A stretch of 14,635 nt of DNA from Thoreauomyces humboldtii (Eukaryota > Chytridiomycota > Chytridiomycetes > Spizellomycetales > Powellomycetaceae). The notes under the pieces were generated by a model that made no database searches, was not told the DNA's origin, and was given only the letters and a program-made list of their open reading frames with translations. Of the stretch, positions 1 through 8,999 are shown one piece after another. Position 1 is the first letter of the stretch. Each line of letters opens with the position of its first letter. Both the position numbers and the translations under genes were made by a program. Location of the stretch: positions 1 to 14,635 of the forward strand of contig JADGJA010000576.1 in the NCBI GenBank assembly GCA_027596035.1, written 5' to 3'.

Positions 1-77
1 CAGATAATGGGAAGGGAATCATTTAGCCGTCAAGGAAGCCGTACTATCGTGGTCCGATTCGTCTTCCTGCGTCATAC
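1..77 (-). other. Partial intron of the BRE4-like gene, cut by the window edge
   Basis: Directly after codon 1029 (…YRLDM) the minus strand reads GTATGA, a good fungal donor. About 50 nt further on is GGCTAAATGATT, which resembles a branch site (plus 21..28). No convincing acceptor lies inside the window. The other introns of this gene are 64-76 nt, so the acceptor should fall just past base 1. If the intron were absent the protein would end at 1030 residues. Confidence 0.55.
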
Positions 78-3000
78 CATGTCGAGTCGATACTTTTCGA
101 CGGGCGAGATGATGTGTTCGGTGACGAAATCACCGAACCCAGCCGTGATGCTGTGTTCCGCGACCGGTCCACCGGGTCTCACGTCGGCGTATTCGCCATC
201 CACGATCCTTCTGATGTTCCCCAACCGTTCCACGAGGTTCTGCTCGACCTCGATGACGTCCCTGAAGACGGCGTAGGGGAACGGCCCCTTCAGACGCGGC
301 TCGTTGCGCGTCAAGTCCAAGAGCTCCAGATGCGCCGTGACGGATTTGTTCAGTGTCGCTTCGAGTCGTCTGATTTGCACTCTGCTCCTATGTTGCTTCG
401 CGCGCGTGTAGTGCGATGGGTTCTTCTCGGGGATCTCGGCCACCAGGGCGGCGAGGTGCGAGTACAGGACTGAGATAAGGTACAAATTTTGCGATAGGCC
501 CTTCCTCAAAGCAGTCCTGGCGACCACCGGCCAGATGTAACTCGTCGCGATGACAGCGGCAAGGACACCAAGGGCGATGCACATCGTTCGTTTGAGTGCC
601 AGAATCAGGATCGTGTCCGTGATCAGGTTGTTTTCGTAAGAGGTATAGGTGGACATGGTGACGACGGTGAAGGTGACGAGGGCTGCGGTTCCCAGTCTCG
701 CGTGCGGGGTTCTTAGGAACAGCCAGAAACACGGATAGGCGAAGATGCATCCCATAACTCCGATCACGTAAGGATTCGCAGGGTCCATCAGCCAGGTCAC
801 GTATCCCGTCAATGCGCCGCTTATTGTTCCCAGGATACGATAGAATCCGATGCTGTTCGAGGTACCCACGGTTGGAGAAATCACGATGAGCATCTATATG
901 CGGAAAATATTTGAAAAAGGCGTAAGGCATGATGGACCGCGTACCCCGATGCGCTGATTCGTACCGTGACCAGCGCCCATGTCCCCCTCCACTTGGTCCA
1001 CTCCGTAGGCCATAGATATGCCGGCCATGCTAAGAGCGCGGTCCCTATGGCCATCTTCAACGCGAACTTTGCGGTTCGGCCTTGCATGACTTTGAGAGTT
1101 TTCCACATGGACCACCGAAACCTTCCTAACCTCCCTGGCGCCAGGAACGTCTCCTTCCCTTCCGTGTAAAGTGGAATGTCCGGAGCTACACCGTCGAATA
1201 AATGTTAGCGTTTTTGACACGATTTTCCTACTGAAACTGCAAAGATCTAACATACATTCCGCGCTCTCTGTCTCGACGACAGGCACGCCGCCCTTCAACC
1301 ATTTCCTGAATCCCATCCTCGGGATCCAGAATCGTCGCTTGCTTTCCCGTTTTTGAAGCAGGACGTCGACTCCCTGTTGAAATTTCGTGCACTTCACCGC
1401 GCATTCCTTCAGATTGAAGACGAAGAAGCTGGCCAAAAAGTATTCCTCCCGGAACAGGTTGGAAGCGTTCCAGTGAGGGGACTCGGTGGTTTTGTCTGCG
1501 CGAGCGCTTGTTCCAGGGAACGCGTCATGAGGATCGGAAGCGGAGGATACACTCTTCATCGCCGACCACTCGGCCTCCTCGAACGTCTTGATGACCGTGC
1601 GAAGCTTCTCCTTTGTGGTCGGAACGGGGTCGAGCAGAGTGTCAGCGACGAAGGTATCATGAGACACGACGTTGCCGGTTTGGGATCCGAGGCCCCTCCT
1701 AATCTTCCTAAAGGCTCCACCTATCAAACCAGTGGGGCCACCTTTTGCGATATCATTCTCCACACGCAGCATGTGAGCATCCCCGCCGTCCATGCACGCG
1801 ATGCAGGCCTGGAGGAGATCACGGGTGGTAGGTCTCAGGGCGGAAACGAACTGAGTGAGGAGTCGTTTGGACCCACCGAACATCCCACCCGTGATCTCCC
1901 TCCCCGAGATCTGGACGTGATGACCTTCGGCGATCTCAGCCTGCAGGTCCATGCTGGCGGCCTTGATGGAACGGAGGGATCGTACGCTGAACTCGTTCAA
2001 CGACTTGACCGTCCTAAGATGTGTCCCGTTTCGGTCGTCCATGGCTCGAGCGGCTGAGAGCGGACTCTGAAGAGGACCGTCGTGGGCGTCCTGCATGGCT
2101 CGCAACATATCTTTTTTCGTTTGAGCCATCGCGGCCGCTGCATCGCCGTCACTTTCCGTCTTCATCTCAACGAGTTCCTTTTCCAGTTTGATGCAGGCTA
2201 CCATTCCGGAAAGGTACTTCATCATCTCCTGAAGAGGCGATACCAACAGCTTGTAGTCATCCGGACTATGTCGGTCATAAGCGAGCTCGTAATGCGACTC
2301 GCGTCGTGCAGCCTTCGTTTTAGCAATGGACGCTCGGACCTGCGCCTGTTTCTTCAAGATGGTTTCCAGAGGTATGGGATGCTCGTTGTCCATTCCGTTT
2401 AGCAAAAAAGCATTGACCACGAGTTCCAGCAGCTCCTTCGTCTGGATAACGGTCTGCTTGATGGAGCTGGGGTTAAGGGTCAAAGGAAAGCGCGGGGAGT
2501 GGGCGGTGGTGCGTTTTCAGGTATGCTCACCAGCGGAGAACCGTTCCGCTGAACGTGGGCCAGAGAAACAAGTCAACGGCTACGCATATCACTGCCCCTG
2601 CAGCGAGGGGCTTCAGCACCGCGAGGATGATGGTTCCGACCACCGTGGCGTCGGTGACCTGGAAGGAAGCAACACTCAATGGTAAATTTCGCAGAGGGTT
2701 CTTCACAAGCAACAATCGTCGCGAGTCTCCTTACCTTCTGAAGGAGCGGGAACGCCAACATCAGGCCGGCGAGAACCGTAGCGGCATACAAGCGAGGGAA
2801 GGATGCGCGCACCGCCCCCAAGAAGAACGCTGCCACGATCAGGAACGAGATCTGGATCAACGCGCAGCCTGCCGCGTACTGATCGGGATTGCTGATAGCG
2901 TAGAGCTTTGACATTTCGAGTCCGAGTGCCGCCACGGCCGCCCCCATCAAGAGTCCCAGTGTTCCCATCAAGACAGTTTCGAGGACCGCACCGAACGGCT

Positions 3001-3518
3001 TGACGGGAGGGAATAGGAGGACGGCGATGGGGGCTAGATAGACCGTGGTTCCGAACGCCTGAGAGAGAATCATTTTCCCACAAGTTAGACAGATAGAGCC
3101 AAACGCGACTGCGAGCCCTTTCATCCTTTACCTCAGCCAAAGGACGAACCAGTACCAGCAAGGAACTGATAAAGTAGGCCAGGACTGCCTTGGTACATAT
3201 CTTTGCTAGATCCAACGATATCTCATCCTTGATCTTCTGGAAAAGACCGCGAACAAGGGGCTCTCGCGGGGATGGTGCGGACGGTGATGGATCCCTGCTT
3301 CCCAGAGGGGGACTGGAAGGAGGCCTGGTGGTGTCATCTTCCAGAGGATTGAGTGGACTGTGAGGCATGCGCCCCCTCCTGGGTAGGCCCAACTCGAGAA
3401 GTTCGTCGCTGCTTTCGTGCTGGGGAATAAGGGCAGCTCGGAAGACTGCTCGTGGGACGCTGAGACCTCCGCTTTCGGCCATCACGGGAGAAGCCCTGTT
3501 CCCAGTTGACGATGCCAT
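78..3518 (-). CDS. BRE4-like (ArAE_2_N/FUSC/DUF2421) 12-TM membrane protein, 3' end outside window
   Basis: Exons on the minus strand are 3518..3132, 3058..2735, 2658..2531, 2466..1256, 1185..965 and 893..78, giving 1029 codons so far. The ATG at 3516..3518 is the first in-frame ATG. The N-terminus (1-100) is polar and Pro/Ser-rich. Six hydrophobic segments follow at about 107-270 and resemble the fungal ArAE_2_N domain. A long, mostly soluble stretch (about 280-710) leads to a second six-TM bundle (about 722-880) with the FUSC-like motif RILGTISGALTGY (776-788). PRLKGPFP at 956-963 is a DUF2421-type signature. The family includes yeast Bre4 and resembles aromatic-acid exporters; substrate and membrane location here are unknown. 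The in-frame stop at 72..74 lies just inside a GTATGA donor, so I read an intron from 77 leftwards and expect the DUF2421 region to continue outside. It is divergent from the cyclase gene. Family call is firm; transport function is inference. Confidence 0.82.
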
Positions 3519-3842
3519 TCTTTTCCTGTATGAGACGATCAGGAAACTCTCGCTGGGAGTACCTTGACCATGTACAATGCCCTGCTGCAAGCTATGCTAA
3601 AGGTCCGTGTAGTCTTGCAAGGTTCTATATCTACTGACGGAATCAAGTGACATAGCCACAACTCTCAAATCCCGACGACACGAACGAACGAACGACAGGA
3701 GCCTGGAGAGGGTTTGCCCCCATGATTCTAGACTCCGACGGCGAAACTGCCCCGTACCTGCCCGAGGCAAATAGACGTTTCGCTGACCTAAGATTGAACG
3801 GTTGGAGAATCCAAGGCCGCTGTTGCCTTTCGCTCTTCCAGG

Positions 3843-3870
<28 letters not shown>
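3843..3870. repeat. (CT)14 microsatellite
   Basis: Fourteen uninterrupted CT units make a 28-base polypyrimidine tract in the divergent intergenic region. It lies about 540 bases upstream of the cyclase ATG and 325 upstream of the exporter-like ATG. Such tracts can be hypervariable in length and can act as GAGA/CT-type promoter elements. Confidence 0.95.
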
Positions 3871-3873
<3 letters not shown>

Positions 3874-3970
3874 GCTGTGGGATGCTCGTTGCGGGTCGCA
3901 GAGGATGAACTGGCTCCTCACGTACGAAGTCGCCGTCGCGGCCCCGGGTCCGATCATCTGTCAGAGTGCC

Positions 3971-3993
3971 GCTGCTGCTGCTGCTGCCGCTGC
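3971..3993. repeat. GCT-type trinucleotide tract
   Basis: Five perfect GCT units are followed by the imperfect units GCC, GCT and GCG. The tract is in non-coding intergenic DNA. It would encode polyalanine in the small forward ORF here, which I do not consider real. Confidence 0.8.
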
Positions 3994-4049
3994 GTACTCT
4001 CTCCAGTGCCGTTGCGCATTTGATCTGAAATGTCGACAGAGTCACCCGC

Positions 4050-4061
4050 CGTTACGTAACG
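4050..4061. promoter_or_regulatory. Perfect 12-bp palindrome with TTACGTAA core (possible bZIP site)
   Basis: CGTTACGTAACG equals its own reverse complement. TTACGTAA is a known binding core for bZIP factors, including fungal Yap-like proteins. It lies about 350 bases upstream of the cyclase ATG and about 530 upstream of the exporter-like ATG, so it could serve either gene. A second, shorter palindrome, TGTCGACA, is at 4031..4038. Binding is inferred from the motif alone. Confidence 0.35.
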
Positions 4062-4282
4062 CAAAGTTCCGCTCCCAAAAAGAAGAGAAGAGACGGTGAG
4101 GATGGTATATGGTGGGCCTGAGGGCGGGGACCAACCCTTGCAGCACGTAGAGTCGTGGGGGTCGTTGGCAAGGGTTCTCCTACACGGTACCTCCGAGTCT
4201 CTCCCCATCTCCCAAAGCACTGGTCTCCTGCCAATCCCCCCGCTATTCCATCCTTGGGTGCACGGCATCTTTTACACTTCAA

Positions 4283-4305
4283 CTCTCTCTTTCTCTCTCT
4301 CTCTT
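4283..4305. repeat. Imperfect CT/pyrimidine tract
   Basis: The tract is CT-rich with one TT interruption, about 110-130 bases before the cyclase ATG, so it probably lies in its promoter or 5' leader. Pyrimidine-rich tracts just before start sites are common in fungal promoters. Confidence 0.75.
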
Positions 4306-4412
4306 CCTTGTCGACATCCTCACGCACCACGAGCAGGTGAACCAGGCAGGGACGCTCTACCTGCCGCTGCGTTTCAACCGCTCGGTCCCTGCCACAACCC
4401 CGTTCCCTCGTC

Positions 4413-7400
4413 ATGTCCTTCCGCGATGTCAGTCCAAAGCGCGTTCGAACGGCCGTCGTCCACGAAGTCGAAGAGCGGGACCTCGAATCAGCGGCTCCTC
4501 CCATCACCACCACCAGCGATGGAGAAGACCTCAAGGCCGAGAACGAAGACGACGCACCACCTTTCGGAGGTGCATTCACACCCACCGTCCCATCCCTAGC
4601 TCGTTCCATGCGCAAGACGAGGGCATCGTCAGCCAACCGATCCACGGCATCCCAATCCCAGAACCAGTCCGTCGGTGGGTTCAGTCAGCCTCGCATGTCC
4701 ACCACCTCCGGCGTCTCGTCCTCCAGGAGGTCGGGGTTGACGAGGAGGAAGAGCAAGAGCAAGAAGGGGAACGAGAGCGTGACGGACACGAGTCACGGGA
4801 GCATCGATCTGAAGGATCCCAACGCCGTCAAGGTGTGCGCCAAGGGGAACGGGATCATGGGGGAACGACCCGTCCCCTTGTGGGCTCTGATGATCATCGT
4901 CAACGTCTTCTGCGTGGCTTTGGTGGCCGTCGGCGTGGCTACCAGTGGATCCGTGCTATCGAGACAGTCGGTCGACAACGTGGCGTCTCAGCTCAGGTTG
5001 GCTTTCTTGAGGCAGGTCGCCAGTGTCGTACTGGTAAAAACAAAACTATGATCTTGCGTGCCTTCATCTGATACGTCGACGTTGATGTGAAGTCTTGTTT
5101 CGTGCAGGAAGCCGTCTTGGATGTCGAGGGAGCAGCTAACACCCTGTCGACGAACACGGCCATGACGGATCTCATCCGCTCTTCGGCTGGCCGAACGGAT
5201 CTGCGGTCGGTTTACCTCAATTCCGTAGCTGCAACGTATGAGGCAATGCGGGAACAGAGTCCTCAGGTAAGGATTCACCTAGGTTCGGACAATCTTTCCT
5301 CATCTCTTCAACTTTAACGGGTTTGGACCATTGTGGTGGAAAGATGGCAAGCATATCTTTCGTGACGCGGTTTCCAACCTTCATGGGACTCTTTAGCGTT
5401 GGAGACGCAGCTACCAGCACGTATCTAATTCAAGATGCAAGTTCACCTGACGGTCACTACTACTTTCAAAACGGAACCTTGGCGAAGACCTTGACGAACT
5501 TCAAGTAAGTCGAACTTCACTCGAACAAGATCCAGCCTCTCAGAACTAACTTATGCTTTTTTCAAGACCGACGTTACGACCATACTACGTAGACATGATC
5601 CAGGCCAACTATCAAGAAACCTGGGGCATCGCCTACCAAAGCCAATCCTTCTTCATCGACATCCTGATGCCCTTCGTCGTCCCGATCCAAACCGCCGTAT
5701 CGACAGGAAACATCACAGCCGACACCATTGGACTCATCTACATCTCCCTATCCACGACCAGTCTCCGCAACACCCTCCTCACCATCCAGCGAACCCCCAA
5801 CACCGTGTTCGCAGTGATCGAGATCGCGACGTCCCGCGTCCTGGCCTCAACTCTGCCTGTGACGGACACGATCAACACGACGACGTCAGCCACGGGGACC
5901 ACCGTCTCGAGGATAGGGTATTCGTTCCCGGATTGCAAGAGTCCCTTCTGTGTCGCCGGGGGAAGGCAGTTGGCGTCCAAAGAGTTCACGGACTGGATCG
6001 TGGCGTATGGCGCCGTCGCGGGATCTGTTTATGACGCTACCATCCGGGTCGATGGATACGGGGCCGTGGACATGAGCTGCACCGCCGTGTCCGGACAGAG
6101 GGCTCAGCTTGCTCTGGCTATCATCGTCATGACCCCTCAGTCGGATTATCTGGTACGTTCTTTTCGACCGTGGGACGTGGGGTCCGGGTTTTTTCATCGT
6201 CTTCGTAATCGACTGATCTTTTTTCGACGCACGACGTTGGTAAATTTCAGCAAGTCGTCAAACGCGCCGACAAGATATCGATCATCCTCGTGATCCTCAT
6301 AACCTTTGTCGGAGCCGCACTGGCCGCCCTTGCCGGAGTCCTCGTGTCCCGACCCCTGATCCGTCTGACGCGACTAATGAAACGGGTCCAGAGGATGGAA
6401 CTGAGTCGAGGATCGGATTCGCACGCGTCGTTGGAGAACATGTCGGGAGTCAAGGAGGTTCGAAACCTCGAGAACGGGTTCGACGCTATGGTCCTCGGAT
6501 TGAAGTCGTTCGAAAAGTTCGTGCCCAGCAGTCTCGTGCAGAGGCTGTTGAGGTCGAGCAATGGGGCCGAGTTGGAGGTTCATCGAAGGTAGAAAAATGG
6601 GAACCTATCCCCTCCTCCCCTGCAGATTTGTGTACTTGGTTGACGTTGGCGTGCGCGAGGAACTGACGATTTTGGCTTTCTTGGATGGTTACGTATAGAG
6701 AGATCACCATCTTCTTCAGTGATATCGCTGGTACGTGACATCTCTCCGTACATCGCTCTACAATCTTTTCTCTCAACCTTCCTAATCATTGCGAGACAAC
6801 AGATTTCACGACGATCGCTGAATCCATGAAACCAAAGAACCTGATCTTACTTCTTGCCGAATGTAAGGCTCCTTCGTTTGCTGGGGTGGGCTGTCGAAGA
6901 CATCGTCTCCTTTGCTGACTCGGTACTGGTACTCCTTTTCAAAGACCTGACGGAGATGTCCAACATCATACAAAGAAGCGACGGCACGGTCGGCGAATTC
7001 ATCGGAGACGCCATCATGGGATTCTGGGTAATGGCACTCACCACCCACGTCATCAACCATCGTTTTTTCCCCATTCTAGACATTCTCCAAAACCAACTCC
7101 ACCTAACTTGTTCCTTCTCTCATCGCCCGCATGTCCAGAACTCACCAGACGAAGTGTCAGACCACGCCTCGTTCGCATGCGGAGCGGCCCTCGAACAACT
7201 GTACGTGCTGGACACGGACCTGAACAAGAGATGGCGGTCCAACGGATGGCCCCACATCTCGATCCGATGCGGGATCAACACCGGCACCGTCCTCCACGGG
7301 ATCATCGGGTCCCGGAGTCGGATGAAGTGGGGACTCGTGGGAGATTCCGTCAACCTCGCGTCCCGTCTCGAAGCGCTCTGCAAGCGGTATCGCGTGAGCG

Positions 7401-7753
7401 TCTGCATCAGCGATTCGACGTTGGCGTTGCTGAGGAGCGAGGAGTGGTGGATCTTTCCTATGGACGTCGTGGCTGTCAAGGGGAAGGGAAGGTCGACCAA
7501 GCTTTACGAGTTGGCGGGTGAGAGGGGAGGTGGGGGGGATGTTGGGTTGGCGGAGAAGCATGCTGCTTGGATGAAGGTTTGGGATGCTTACACAAAGAGG
7601 GATTGGACTATGGCTGGAAGGGAGTTGACGGCCTTTTCCGCCGCTTTCGGTGGCTATGGACCTGCCATGGCGCTTAGGGACAGGTTGGAGGAGTTTGAGA
7701 AGCTTCCGCCTCCTGACGACTGGAGTGGGGTCACTGTCCTTCACGACAAGTGA
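4413..7753 (+). CDS. Receptor-type class III nucleotidyl cyclase (Cache-like sensor, HAMP, catalytic domain)
   Basis: Nine exons: 4413..5033, 5108..5266, 5344..5504, 5567..6152, 6251..6588, 6699..6730, 6803..6862, 6945..7027 and 7139..7753, giving 884 residues. Layout: Ser/Thr- and Lys/Arg-rich cytosolic tail (1-153), TM1 (about 155-177), a roughly 340-residue extracellular part with Cache-like character, TM2 (about 518-539), HAMP (about 540-595), linker and a class III catalytic domain (about 622-800). Metal-binding aspartates are D630 (in IFFSDIADFTT) and D674 (in EFIGDAIMGFW); transition-state residues are N752 and R756 (in VGDSVNLASRL). Purine-selecting positions are E670 and G745; Glu favours GTP in known enzymes, so cGMP production is plausible but unproven. 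Like other class III enzymes it should work as a dimer, with a ligand outside controlling cyclase activity inside. RRKS at 111-114 fits a PKA-type site. The weakest boundary is the AAAG acceptor at 5343. Confidence 0.9.
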
Positions 7754-7956
7754 ACGGCAGGGAGGTTTGGAGGATTGGACATACATGCGGAGGGAGAAAC
7801 GAAGGGATCGGGCTTTTGGTTGTTCAGGTTTTTTGGCATTGCCCTTCAAGTATCATATTCTAGCACACGATATATTGGGGTTCGAGGCAGCTGATCTATG
7901 ATGTGAAGATAAGACGAGTAGAGGGTACGGGGAGATCACGAAAACGGGCCGTACGC
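7754..7956. other. Convergent intergenic spacer
   Basis: These 203 bases lie between the cyclase stop and the uS7m stop and should hold both 3' ends. I see no canonical AATAAA signal and no further gene. Confidence 0.6.
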
Positions 7957-8805
7957 TCAGAACGAGCGCCTCATCTTTCGATCCGCCATGAGGATGTTAC
8001 TCCTGTTGCTCAGCGCTTGCTTGTGAAGGTTGGTTCGCTTCAGCAAAGCCGTACTCTTGTCGTCCATGATGGCCAACACCTCGGCACCGATACGTTGACC
8101 AAACGTCGTCCCGACTTTGGTTCCCGCCGCTGCATCGACGATCCAAAGGATTCCGAACCTCCTCCTCTGTCGCTCGTTGAGCGGTGTAGGGGTTTGGATG
8201 CCCTTGGCACCCCGCTTGGTGGTCACGATCTTGACAAGTGGAGAGACTTTTGCCACGGCCTGTTGAAGGACGACGTGAGGATCCTGACCCCCGGTCTCAC
8301 GTTGGATGTGCTGGAGGGCGTCGAGGAGCGTTCGTCGGGCACGAGCCTTCTTCCCGTCCTTCATGATGTTGTTCACGAAGGCTTCGGTGAGTGTGAGTTC
8401 GACGTTTCGACGCTTTTCCTTTGGGGTTTGGGAGGGTGCTTGGGAGGGTGCGACTGCTGCCGCCGCTGCACCGGCATCGCGTCTCGAAGGCGCTTGCTGG
8501 GGCTTCAGGATGGATGCTATCCGGGCGGCGTGGCCCTTGGAGAGATCTGTTTCGGGTTCGAGTGTGGTGGAGGTGGAGGACGCATCGCTGGCGGTGGTTG
8601 CATTGTCGGATGTGGAAGCAGGAGAAGAAACAGGAGCAGCTGACGCAAGAGGTGGTACGACTGCAGCTGCTGGAGCGGACACGGGTTCTGGGACCACTGG
8701 GGTTGAGAATGCGCGTATGGAAGTGCAGCGGAAGGCGGTGGTAGTGGTGGTGGTGGTGATGGGGCCACTTGCCGCGCAGCGACGGAGGAGAGATCTGGCA
8801 AACAT
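7957..8805 (-). CDS. RSM7: Mitochondrial small ribosomal subunit protein uS7m
   Basis: A single exon of 282 residues. The ATG at 8803..8805 starts MFARSLLRRC, an Arg-rich amphipathic mitochondrial presequence, so I prefer it to the longer open frame reaching 8991. Residues about 35-130 are an Ala/Pro/Ser/Thr-rich linker of low complexity. The S7 core fills about 138-282: FVNNIMKDGKKARARRTLLD (143-162), the PHVVLQQAVAKVSPLVKI block (176-193), ERQRRRFGILWIVDAA (211-226) and the ending NRSNILMADRKMRRSF. uS7 binds the 3' domain of the small-subunit rRNA and nucleates assembly of the head; here that would be in the mitochondrial ribosome. It is convergent with the cyclase and divergent from the Shr3-like gene. 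The family is certain; the low-complexity linker is longer than the bacterial form requires. Confidence 0.93.
   Translation of the reverse strand: MFARSLLRRCAASGPITTTTTTTAFRCTSIRAFSTPVVPEPVSAPAAAVVPPLASAAPVSSPASTSDNATTASDASSTSTTLEPETDLSKGHAARIASILKPQQAPSRRDAGAAAAAVAPSQAPSQTPKEKRRNVELTLTEAFVNNIMKDGKKARARRTLLDALQHIQRETGGQDPHVVLQQAVAKVSPLVKIVTTKRGAKGIQTPTPLNERQRRRFGILWIVDAAAGTKVGTTFGQRIGAEVLAIMDDKSTALLKRTNLHKQALSNRSNILMADRKMRRSF
8736..8760. repeat. GGT-type trinucleotide tract inside the uS7m presequence
   Basis: Near-perfect GGT repeats (ACC on the coding strand) encode a run of seven threonines at residues 17-23 of uS7m, inside the presumed targeting peptide. Length variation there would be tolerated because it stays in frame. 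Confidence 0.8.
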
Positions 8806-8999
8806 TACGAGGGTGCTGCCACTGGGGAAGATAAAGGGACGACGATGTTCCTTCGAGTTTACGAGGAGGTTTTTCCTGGGAAAGCCTTTTGTTTGTGCGC
8901 GGGTGGACGGGGGGCACGACGACGATCTAGGGTTACGAGGGCCACCTCCAGCAGAGTCCACACACACCCAGCAACCACCACCGACCACCATCTTCGAAC
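8806..8999. promoter_or_regulatory. Short divergent promoter region (uS7m / Shr3-like)
   Basis: Only 194 bases separate the two opposite start codons, so the promoters must be compact or bidirectional. The uS7m frame stays open through this stretch, but it lacks recognisable protein features there. No specific binding site was identified. Confidence 0.5.

Larger units (their letters stand above)
3519..4412. promoter_or_regulatory. Divergent intergenic region shared by the exporter-like gene and the receptor cyclase
   Basis: These 894 bases separate two start codons pointing away from each other, so both promoters and 5' leaders should be here. I see two CT tracts, a GCT tract, a CGAA tandem at about 3682-3693 and a 12-bp palindrome. 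The ORF at 3722..4099 is built on the repeats and has no recognisable protein features. No TATA box was convincing. Confidence 0.6.

Noticed and set aside
1353..2057. 234-codon forward ORF
   Set aside because: It is antisense to exon 4 of the BRE4-like gene, where the reverse reading continues the family sequence on both sides through good splice sites.
3843..3870. Tandem repeat as part of a CRISPR array
   Set aside because: It is a dinucleotide microsatellite with no repeat-spacer pattern, in DNA with fungal introns.
3722..4099. 125-codon forward ORF with Ser-Leu and polyalanine runs
   Set aside because: The runs are only the translated CT and GCT microsatellites, and the rest lacks protein character.
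7157..7849. 230-codon reverse ORF
   Set aside because: It lies opposite the cyclase catalytic exon and has no recognisable motif.
8806..8991. Upstream in-frame start extending uS7m to 344 residues
   Set aside because: The extension nearly reaches the divergent gene's ATG and would place about 60 extra residues before a classic mitochondrial presequence.
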